DNA of 64,000 nucleotides from an uncultured Bacilli bacterium (GTDB lineage Bacteria; Bacillota_I; Bacilli_A; RF39; UBA660): assembly GCA_934183155.1 (NCBI GenBank), contig CAKPSB010000001.1, forward strand, positions 159,560 to 223,559, read 5' to 3'. The notes beneath the pieces are model-generated. The model saw nothing but the letters and a program-made list of their open reading frames with translations. It had not been told where the DNA came from and did not search any database. A program made the translations under genes and the position numbers. Below are positions 43,674 to 49,426 of the stretch, piece by piece; the stretch's first letter is position 1; every line of letters begins with the position of its first letter.

Positions 43674-43702
43674 TTGCCAGATAAAAAATAAACATGTATA
43701 TT
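43674..43702 (+). promoter_or_regulatory. Promoter of ssb
   Basis: TTGCCA (43674-43679), 17 bp, TATATT (43697-43702), 22 bp before the ATG. Confidence 0.6.
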
Positions 43703-43724
43703 ATAACCCGAAAGGAGGGGAAAA

Positions 43725-44054
43725 ATGCTAAACCAAATAGTTTTAGTTGGACGTTTAACAAGTGATCCTGAACTTTATGAAACAGAGACAGGCCGAAAAA
43801 TGGCTCGTTTAGTTCTAGCAGTTCCAAGAGCTTATAAAAACGTTCAAGGTGAATATGACACAGATTTTATAACCTGTAGACTATGGCAGGGCGTCGCTCA
43901 AAGCACAACAGATTACTGCCATAAAGGAGATTTAATAGGCATAAAAGGGCGCTTAGAAACATATAATTATGAAGTTGAAGAAGGAAAAAAATTCTTCACC
44001 GAAGTTATAGCTGAAAAAATTACTTTCTTATCAAGCAAAAAACAAAATGCTTAA
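43725..44054 (+). CDS. ssb: Single-stranded DNA-binding protein, short form without acidic tail
   Basis: The predicted protein has 109 residues: only the OB-fold (LNQIVLVGRLTSDPELYETETG, FITCRLWQGVAQSTTDYCHKGDLIGIKGRL). The flexible linker and the acidic DDIPF-type tail that recruits partner proteins are missing; it ends in SSKKQNA. Short SSBs of this kind occur in phages and plasmids, and as secondary SSBs (SsbB-like) used in natural transformation. The first type would fit the phage-like genes downstream, the second the prepilins. The start has a strong AAAGGAGGGG site. Confidence 0.88.
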   Translation: MLNQIVLVGRLTSDPELYETETGRKMARLVLAVPRAYKNVQGEYDTDFITCRLWQGVAQSTTDYCHKGDLIGIKGRLETYNYEVEEGKKFFTEVIAEKITFLSSKKQNA

Positions 44055-44058
44055 AAAT

Positions 44059-44085
44059 AAAACCCTTTAAAATAAGGGTTTTATT
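44059..44085 (+). terminator. Rho-independent terminator (convergent)
   Basis: AAAACCCTT / AAGGGTTTT with a 6-nt loop, between ssb and the minus-strand HTH gene. Confidence 0.8.
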
Positions 44086-44088
44086 ATG

Positions 44089-44301
44089 TCAAAAATCATC
44101 ATATTTTTCTTTAAATTCTTTATAAAATATAGCATCTGGTTTTTTTCTAAATACTTTTGCAATCTTCAAAGCCATATCATAAGACAACTTTCTTTTATTA
44201 TTTTCAATTTGCCAATAAAAAGATTTACTAATATTTAATCTTTCTGCCATCTCATCACAAGTAATATTACGTCCCATTCTAAGCCTTTTTAATTCGTTCA
44301 T
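44089..44301 (-). CDS. Small Xre-family HTH regulator
   Basis: The predicted protein has 70 residues: one helix-turn-helix domain (MNELKRLRMGRNITCDEMAERLNIS... with recognition segment SKSFYWQIENNKRKLS). Size and shape are those of a Cro or CI-like phage regulator. On the minus strand the start has AGGATTTGC before it. It is divergent from the HTH gene at 44434, and the palindrome TTAACT-CAA-AGTTAA lies between them, which suggests a switch. Confidence 0.8.
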   Translation of the reverse strand: MNELKRLRMGRNITCDEMAERLNISKSFYWQIENNKRKLSYDMALKIAKVFRKKPDAIFYKEFKEKYDDF

Positions 44302-44327
44302 AGCAAATCCTCCAAATACATTATATA

Positions 44328-44342
44328 TTAACTCAAAGTTAA
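44328..44342. promoter_or_regulatory. Palindromic operator TTAACT-N3-AGTTAA (site 1)
   Basis: A perfect 6-bp inverted repeat with a 3-bp spacer. The identical half-sites recur at 44807-44821. A half-site AAAGTTAA also occurs near 44363-44370. Confidence 0.7.
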
Positions 44343-44396
44343 TTTCAACAAAAATTATAACGCAAAGTTAATACAAATGTTTTGTCCAAAAATAAT

Positions 44397-44405
44397 TGTT
44401 ATAAT
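44397..44405 (+). promoter_or_regulatory. Extended -10 promoter (TGTTATAAT)
   Basis: TG at 44397-44398 and TATAAT at 44400-44405, 28 bp before the ATG at 44434. Confidence 0.6.
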
Positions 44406-44433
44406 CTTGCTAATGAAAGGAAAAAGATAGCCT

Positions 44434-44805
44434 ATGGTAGCAGGTCAAAGATTACGGCAGGCAAGGCAAAAAGCCGGATTAACCCAAACACAATTAGCCA
44501 TTCAAATTGGTGTTAAGCCAGCCGAAATCTCACAATACGAATCAAACAAAAGAACCCCTAGATGGCAAGTATTTAACAAATTATTAGATGTGTTAAATGT
44601 GACAGCGGATGAAATCTTAGGACGTAATATTACTGTTCGTGATAACGAAAATTATGAAATAAAATTATCACGGGAAGATTTAAAAATCATCTCAAACATA
44701 AAAGAAAATCCCAAACTATACAATTTATTATTAACTGACCCCGAACGAAACATACAAATGATAAATAACAATTTAAAGTATGTTATACCTGAAATAGACA
44801 AATAA
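44434..44805 (+). CDS. Xre-family HTH regulator
   Basis: The predicted protein has 123 residues. The N-terminal HTH (RLRQARQKAGLTQTQLAIQIGVKPAEISQYESNKRTPRW) is canonical; the C-terminal part (IKLSREDLKIISNIKENPKLYNLLLTDPERNIQMINNNLK) is shared in outline with the HTH protein encoded at 44874. The ribosome site is GAAAGGAAA before ATG 44434. It sits between the two palindromes and may bind them. Confidence 0.8.
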   Translation: MVAGQRLRQARQKAGLTQTQLAIQIGVKPAEISQYESNKRTPRWQVFNKLLDVLNVTADEILGRNITVRDNENYEIKLSREDLKIISNIKENPKLYNLLLTDPERNIQMINNNLKYVIPEIDK

Positions 44806-44806
44806 A

Positions 44807-44821
44807 TTAACTTTTAGTTAA
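44807..44821. promoter_or_regulatory. Palindromic operator TTAACT-N3-AGTTAA (site 2)
   Basis: TTAACT-TTT-AGTTAA directly after the stop of the HTH gene at 44434 and 26 bp before the -10 extended element of the next HTH gene. Confidence 0.7.
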
Positions 44822-44846
44822 TTTCACTGAAACGATAAGATAAACT

Positions 44847-44855
44847 TGATATAAT
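44847..44855 (+). promoter_or_regulatory. Extended -10 promoter (TGATATAAT)
   Basis: TG at 44847-44848 and TATAAT at 44850-44855, 19 bp before the ATG at 44874. Confidence 0.6.
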
Positions 44856-44873
44856 TCGTTTAGTGGTGATAGA

Positions 44874-45227
44874 ATGACAGGTTATGAACTAAAACGCTAC
44901 CGTAAAAAACAAGGGCTAAGTGGAAAACAATTAGCAGAATTAATAGGTGTATCTGGAGCAACTATAAGCTATATCGAAACAGGAAAACATATGCCATCAT
45001 TAAATAATTTAATAAAAATTGGCCAGATTCTAAATATTCCATCAGAAATTTTATTTGAACAAAGTATACCAGCTATAGTAGTTGCTGATAATGAAGAATA
45101 TAAAATTCATATCTCCAAAGATGATTTAAAAATAATAAATATATTTAAACTATACCCTGAAGTTTACAATGAACTTTGTAAACATCCCGAAAGAACAATT
45201 AGTAAAATGATAAATAATCTAAAATAA
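44874..45227 (+). CDS. Xre-family HTH regulator, paralogue of the preceding one
   Basis: The predicted protein has 117 residues. The HTH domain (LKRYRKKQGLSGKQLAELIGVSGATISYIETGKHMPSLN) is followed by the same C-terminal plan as the upstream regulator (YKIHISKDDLKIINIFKLYPEVYNELCKHPERTISKMINNLK). AGTGGTGAT precedes the ATG. With operators before both genes, they may form a cross-regulating pair. A terminator follows, separating them from the lysis genes. Confidence 0.8.
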   Translation: MTGYELKRYRKKQGLSGKQLAELIGVSGATISYIETGKHMPSLNNLIKIGQILNIPSEILFEQSIPAIVVADNEEYKIHISKDDLKIINIFKLYPEVYNELCKHPERTISKMINNLK

Positions 45228-45230
45228 AAC

Positions 45231-45258
45231 CCATGTTTAAGTAAAACATGGATTTTTT
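45231..45258 (+). terminator. Rho-independent terminator
   Basis: CCATGTTT / AAACATGG with a short loop and ATTTTTT. Confidence 0.85.
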
Positions 45259-45384
45259 AATAAAATTTAATAAATAAATCTTTATATAGTATCATCTTCT
45301 TAAAACAAACATAAAATTAAACAAAGCATATAATAAGTTTAAAATCACACATTAATTTAAAAATAAATAAGGAGGGGTCATAAA

Positions 45385-45648
45385 ATGGATTTAAACGTTT
45401 TAACCGAAAGCATAAATGTTATTATTTTAGGAATTTGTTTGTGTGTAGGGTATGCCATTAAAAATATATGGAATAATAATGACTTTAATAAATATATACC
45501 ATTAATTATGCTTGTTTTAGGAACAATTTTAAGCATAATATCTAACTTTAACAACATTACTTTGAATACAATTTTAACCGGTATGGTAAGTGGATTAGCC
45601 TCTACCGGCATGTATGAAATGTTTAAAAATTTAATAAGAAAAGAGTGA
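45385..45648 (+). CDS. Phage-type holin
   Basis: The predicted protein has 87 residues with AAGGAGGGG before the ATG. Two to three membrane segments and the end SGLASTGMYEMFKNLIRKE match the phage holin family that includes the phage_holin_5 type (a GLASTGLY-like motif is typical). It would form pores that let the endolysin reach the wall. The endolysin starts 4 bp after its stop. Confidence 0.8.
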   Translation: MDLNVLTESINVIILGICLCVGYAIKNIWNNNDFNKYIPLIMLVLGTILSIISNFNNITLNTILTGMVSGLASTGMYEMFKNLIRKE

Positions 45649-45652
45649 TAAA

Positions 45653-46576
45653 ATGATAATCAGACAAATGTTAGTTGATAAAAATAGATATAAATATAAA
45701 TGCCCATATAGTATGAACGCTACTAGAATAGTAGTACATAACACAGCCAATGACGCCAGCGCTAATAATGAAATAAAATATATGATTAGCAATAATAATG
45801 AAGTATCTTTTCACCTTGCAGTTGATGATAAAGAAGCAGTTCAAGGAATCCCTTTTAATCGTAATACTTGGAATGCCGGCGATGGAAACGGAAAAGGCAA
45901 TAGAGAAGGATTGTCAATTGAAATATGTTACTCTAAATCAGGAGGAGACAAATTTATTAAAGCCGAAAAAAATGCCGCCAAAATTATCGCCACCCTTTTA
46001 AAAGAAAGAAACTGGGGTATAGATAAAGTTACAAAACATCAAGATTATTCAAAAAAATACTGTCCACATAGAACACTAGATATGGGATGGGATAGATTTT
46101 TAAATATGATTAAAAAAGAATTAAATTCAACAGATTATCCATCAAAGCCAAAATATACAGGAAATATTACTTATAAAGTTTATGATAACATAAAGAAAAC
46201 CTATCTTCCACCAGTTATAAACGACCAAGATTATGCCGGAAATAAAAATCATGCCATAGGTGGTATCAAAGCCAAAGCTCAACATGGAAATTTATATATT
46301 AAGTGTCATATTATAGGAAAAAAAGCTTGGGAAGAAACCGTATCTTTAAACGAAAAAAATTTCACCTCATCATCTTCAAATGCATATAGTGGTATTTTAG
46401 GAAAAAATATAGATATGGTCAAAATATGGAGTGACTATGGACATGTTGACTATAGAGCATCTTCCGTTGGAACAAATTTTTATGAATGGGTTAGTTCAAA
46501 GAACGTTAATTTATCAGGACATAATTCTTATGCTGGAGTAAAAGGAAAACCAATAGATAGAATTCAAATGAAATAA
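45653..46576 (+). CDS. Endolysin: N-acetylmuramoyl-L-alanine amidase (Amidase_2) with C-terminal binding domain
   Basis: The predicted protein has 307 residues. Residues 20-150 form an Amidase_2 domain with zinc ligands in IVVHNTAN and HQDYSKKYCPH and the catalytic region NAGDGNGKGN. From about residue 170 there is a beta-rich domain (YKVYDN...YLPPVINDQDYAG...GGIKAKAQHG) like the wall-binding domains of clostridial phage endolysins. The two motifs in SSNAYSGILGKNIDMVKIWS and SGHNSYAGVKGKPIDRIQMK are internal repeats. With the holin it forms a lysis cassette, but no other phage structural genes are present. The terminator of this gene is split by an insertion sequence. Confidence 0.9.
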   Translation: MIIRQMLVDKNRYKYKCPYSMNATRIVVHNTANDASANNEIKYMISNNNEVSFHLAVDDKEAVQGIPFNRNTWNAGDGNGKGNREGLSIEICYSKSGGDKFIKAEKNAAKIIATLLKERNWGIDKVTKHQDYSKKYCPHRTLDMGWDRFLNMIKKELNSTDYPSKPKYTGNITYKVYDNIKKTYLPPVINDQDYAGNKNHAIGGIKAKAQHGNLYIKCHIIGKKAWEETVSLNEKNFTSSSSNAYSGILGKNIDMVKIWSDYGHVDYRASSVGTNFYEWVSSKNVNLSGHNSYAGVKGKPIDRIQMK

Positions 46577-46585
46577 AAACTATTT
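46576..46585 (+). terminator. Left half of the endolysin terminator, split by an IS
   Basis: AAAAACTATT at 46576-46585 pairs with AATAGTTTTTTTT at 47860-47872. Removal of the element and one target copy restores a perfect hairpin with a TAATCT loop and T run. Confidence 0.8.
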
Positions 46586-46589
46586 AATC

Positions 46590-46602
46590 TGATGTGAACC
46601 CC
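46590..46602. repeat. Left terminal inverted repeat of the IS
   Basis: TGATGTGAACCCC; partner of 47842-47854. Flanked outside by target copy AATC. Confidence 0.85.
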
Positions 46603-46648
46603 AATTTGGAGACACAAATAAAAAAACAGTAGATTAAAAAGAGAAAAG

Positions 46649-47470
46649 TTATTTTTCTCTTTTTGTGTAAGTTTTTCTCTTTTTCTTGATTTTTGACTTT
46701 AGTCTTGTAGTGTTGTAAAATAATATCCATTCTTCTACAAGTTGAATATATTCTTGTAAAGATGTAATATTATTATTGTACAAAGTTTCCTTTTTTAGAA
46801 GAGCATGCCAGCTTTCTATTGGTGAATCATCTATCGGATTTCCTTTTCTAGACATAGAAATCTGTATTCCATTTGATTCACAAATCGCTTTGTACTCATA
46901 AGATGTATATTGGAAACCTTGATCACTATGAATGATAAGTCCATGTACATCTTTTTCTTTTGCAAGTGCTTTATTTAAAGTGTCAGTAACTAATTTTAAA
47001 TCATTTCTTTTTGATATTACATAAGACACAACATGTCTATCATATAAATCAATTATTGTAGATAAATATGACCTAGAACCTTTAAATATTAAATATGTTA
47101 CATCTGTAACCCATATTTTATTTAATGCATTAGTCGTAAAATTTCTATTTAATAAGTTTGGCTTAACATTATCTTCTATTCTTTCATTTTTATTTTTCTT
47201 CTTTGACTTTCTTATATATTCGGCCATCAAATTATATTTTTTCATTATTCTTAATACTTTCTTTCCATTCATAATTACACCATATTTTTGGATTAGACCT
47301 TCAACAATCCTCCGATAACCATATGTACCTTTTGAGTCATCAAATACCTCTTTTATTATTAAATAATCATAATAATCAGGATCTTCCTTATTTCTATACT
47401 TATAATAAGTTTTTGGACTTATATTAAGTACGGCACACATGTTAATAAGTTTAAAATTATCTTTATACAA
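46649..47470 (-). CDS. IS3-family transposase OrfB (DDE integrase domain)
   Basis: The open frame encodes 273 residues from TTG-type entry; in the fused product it is read after a -1 frameshift from orfA. An HTH_21-like segment (SPKTYYKYRNKE, GTYGYRRI) leads to the rve domain with the DDE triad: WVTDVTYL, IHSDQGFQYTS and SPIESWHALLKKE, 35 residues apart as usual. It cuts and joins the IS ends as the OrfAB fusion. Complete by length. Confidence 0.93.
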   Translation of the reverse strand: MYKDNFKLINMCAVLNISPKTYYKYRNKEDPDYYDYLIIKEVFDDSKGTYGYRRIVEGLIQKYGVIMNGKKVLRIMKKYNLMAEYIRKSKKKNKNERIEDNVKPNLLNRNFTTNALNKIWVTDVTYLIFKGSRSYLSTIIDLYDRHVVSYVISKRNDLKLVTDTLNKALAKEKDVHGLIIHSDQGFQYTSYEYKAICESNGIQISMSRKGNPIDDSPIESWHALLKKETLYNNNITSLQEYIQLVEEWILFYNTTRLKSKIKKKRKTYTKREK

Positions 47471-47481
47471 ATTTATAAATG

Positions 47482-47769
47482 TTACCTTTTCTCTCGTTGT
47501 GCCTTGAGGAAGGCCTGGTATTTTTTTAATATTTCATATCTTTCTTTCCAATCTTCTTTAGTAAGATTCTTTTCTTTATTTCTTCCACGTTTAAAACCGG
47601 TTACTTTTTCTGGATGATTCTTTTTATCTGTCCAAGTGCAAATAGTACCAAATGGGATTTTATATTGTTTTGCTAAATATCTAAGAGATATTCCTTCTTT
47701 GACCTTATTTATAATCGCTTGCTTTAGTTCTTCTGGATATTTGTTGAATTTTTGTCCTTTTGAAGCCAT
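47482..47769 (-). CDS. IS3-family transposase OrfA (HTH)
   Basis: The predicted protein has 95 residues. It starts MASKGQKFNKYPEELKQAI and has a helix-turn-helix (GISLRYLAKQYKIPFGTICTW) that binds the terminal repeats, then a lysine-rich linker. On the minus strand GGAGGTGTAT precedes the ATG. It ends past a run of seven A that can shift ribosomes into orfB. Confidence 0.92.
   Translation of the reverse strand: MASKGQKFNKYPEELKQAIINKVKEGISLRYLAKQYKIPFGTICTWTDKKNHPEKVTGFKRGRNKEKNLTKEDWKERYEILKKYQAFLKAQREKR
47501..47527 (-). other. Programmed -1 frameshift signal of the IS
   Basis: On the minus strand a run of seven A (47521-47527) is followed after six bases by the hairpin GCCTT-CCTC-AAGGC (47501-47514). 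Slippage at A AAA AAA moves the reading from orfA to the orfB frame, which is open from there. This matches the known IS3-family mechanism; the exact slip codon is inferred. Confidence 0.75.
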
Positions 47770-47841
47770 AAAAAATACACCTCCTTTCGGAAGTGTATTA
47801 TAACACTTTTATGAACTGTTTTTTTATTGTGTCTACTCTAA

Positions 47842-47854
47842 GGGGTGCAGTTCA
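47842..47854. repeat. Right terminal inverted repeat of the IS
   Basis: Plus-strand GGGGTGCAGTTCA; partner of 46590-46602. The second target copy AATC follows at 47855-47858. Confidence 0.85.
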
Positions 47855-48016
47855 AATCTAATAGTTTTTTTTAAACAGTTTAAAAAATATAAAAAAAGAT
47901 AACATAATATAGTAAATATCTTCATTTTATGAAATAATTATATATGTAAAAGTTAAATTAATAAACTTAACTGTGATACAAACACAAAAAAATTAAAATA
48001 GGAAAAGGATTATTTT

Positions 48017-48215
48017 ATGAAGAAATTAAAAAAAGGAACAATACTAATTATTTTAGAAAACATATTATATTTGTCTTATATATGGTCTTAGTGGAAATGA
48101 AACAAGTGATTTTGGCAACTTCAGCAGTGGACTTTTAGTAGGACTATCAATTGGCTGTAATCTTGTTGGTATAGTTTTAACAGTAGCGTACATATCTAAA
48201 AATAAAGATAAATGA
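48017..48215 (+). pseudogene. Frameshifted small two-helix membrane protein
   Basis: ATG 48017 follows AGGAAAAGGAT and encodes MKKLKKGTILIILENILYLSYI; the frame then stops (TCT TAG). In the next frame the protein goes on as GLSGNETSDFGNFSSG and a second membrane helix (LLVGLSIGCNLVGIVLTVAY) to TGA at 48213-48215. A single indel in the TATATAT run near 48080-48090 explains the break. Restored, it is about 65 residues, a common size for small phage- or defence-linked membrane proteins. The function is unknown. Confidence 0.7.
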
Positions 48216-48300
48216 ATATATCAACTTGTTGGAAGTCTTAAAAAAATAGGCAAAATTTATTGAAAAACTAAATAATAAATTAAAAAAAATATAAAAAAAC

Positions 48301-48329
48301 TTACACAAAACAAAAAAACATGCTACAAT
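48301..48329 (+). promoter_or_regulatory. Promoter of the DUF2798 gene
   Basis: TTACAC (48301-48306), 17 bp, TACAAT (48324-48329) with TG at 48321-48322. It predicts a leader of about 120 nt. Confidence 0.6.
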
Positions 48330-48391
48330 AAAAGAAACAAACATATATTAGGTTATAATTGGAAACGCACATTATTTTAATAATGATAACG

Positions 48392-48421
48392 AACAACACA
48401 AATCATATGTGTTGTTTTAAT
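48392..48421 (+). terminator. Terminator-like hairpin in the DUF2798 leader (possible attenuator)
   Basis: AACAACACA / TGTGTTGTT with a 7-nt loop, then TTAAT. It lies between the promoter and the coding start. A smaller hairpin (CATTAT / ATAATG) lies just before it. This could be a riboswitch or attenuator; no known motif was recognised. Confidence 0.5.
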
Positions 48422-48454
48422 ATTTAAAATTATTATAGAAAGGACGTTTTAATT

Positions 48455-48928
48455 ATGCCAAAAACAAAATTTCAAAAATTTGTATATACCATTATCATGA
48501 TAATATGTATGGTATATACAATGATTTGCTATAATATAGCATTAAACACAGGAGGACTAACAAATCAAGTATTTGTAGCAGCACTAGGAGAACTGCCAAT
48601 AATGGGAATTATTGCTTTTATATTAGAATTTTTCTTTATAGAAAAATTAGCCCAAAAATTAGCATTTAGACTTGTAGACCCCAAAAAAGACAAACCAATC
48701 TTTGTAACATTAGCATTGTCAACAATGATAGTATGTCTAATGTGTCCGATAATGAGTTTTTTAGGCAGCGTATTAGTTGGCTTTGCCGGCCCAGAAAAAA
48801 TAATATCAAACTGGCTAAAAGCATTTATTTTGAATTTTCCAATGGCTTTATGTTCACAATTATTTTATATTGGACCTTTTGTTAGATTTATATTTAATAA
48901 AATATTTAAAAATAAAAGCAATTCATAA
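48455..48928 (+). CDS. DUF2798 membrane protein
   Basis: The predicted protein has 157 residues with four membrane segments. MPKTKFQKFVYTIIMIICMVYTMICYNIAL and GGLTNQVFVAALGELPIMGIIAFILE match the DUF2798 family. These proteins are small paired-helix membrane proteins of unknown role, often adjacent to TetR or MarR regulators. GAAAGGACG precedes the ATG. The leader with a hairpin suggests regulated expression. Confidence 0.8.
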   Translation: MPKTKFQKFVYTIIMIICMVYTMICYNIALNTGGLTNQVFVAALGELPIMGIIAFILEFFFIEKLAQKLAFRLVDPKKDKPIFVTLALSTMIVCLMCPIMSFLGSVLVGFAGPEKIISNWLKAFILNFPMALCSQLFYIGPFVRFIFNKIFKNKSNS

Positions 48929-49151
48929 AATTATCATAATAAACAATATAAGTGTACTTTTAAGATATAAATATGTATTTATATCTTTTAACGTTAAAAA
49001 AATTATAATACAAGGAATTTCTGATGCTACTGTTCTATTAATTTGAAATTATTAAAAACTAGTAAAAAACTTGTATATTTACTTAAAAGCTCTCTAATGA
49101 GAACTTTTTATTTATTATAAAAGATAAAGGAAAATTGATAATATAACAAAT
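48929..49151. other. AT-rich spacer with an imperfect terminator hairpin
   Basis: The stretch has no gene. Near 49083-49111 there is an imperfect hairpin (AAAGCTCTC / GAGAACTTT) with a T run. It leads to the broken methyltransferase. Confidence 0.6.
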
Positions 49152-49363
49152 AAAATTATAAAAGTTGGAGCTTTTTCAGAAATATAAAAATGCAATTAAA
49201 AGTTATTGTGCTATCCATAATGTAGATAAACGATTGAATTTGGGCGGTATAACTAATATTAAAGGAAAAGATTTACCATATTGTATGGATAGGAAGTTTC
49301 CCATGTCAAGATATTAGTTGTGCCGGAAAAATGAGAAGATTTGAATTTACCAGTTCTACTTAA
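49152..49363 (+). pseudogene. Remnant of a cytosine-C5 DNA methyltransferase
   Basis: Joined across frames this region reads KIIKVGAFSEI, then AIKSYCAIHNVDKRLNLGG and ITNIKGKDLPYC, then GSFPCQDISCAGKMRRFEF. These are motif I remains and the catalytic motif IV (PCQ) of Dcm-type enzymes. Frames shift at least twice (near 49180 and 49285), and the N-terminal FAG loop is deleted. A TAA closes the last piece at 49361-49363; nothing of motifs VI-X is left. It marks a lost restriction-modification or solitary methyltransferase gene. Confidence 0.85.
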
Positions 49364-49426
49364 TTTTCTAAAAAAATAAGAAAAAATAAAATTATATGAT
49401 AAAATATAATTGTGGTGATGATTAAA

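Larger units (their letters stand above)
46590..47854 (-). mobile_element. IS3-family (IS150-like) insertion sequence, 1265 bp
   Basis: The element has imperfect terminal inverted repeats (TGATGTGAACCCC at the left, TGAACTGCACCCC read inwards at the right; 10 of 13 match, and the inner ACACAA-TAAAAAAACAG also matches). It has a 4-bp target duplication AATC at 46586-46589 and 47855-47858. It carries orfA and orfB on the minus strand. All parts look intact, so it may be active. Confidence 0.93.
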
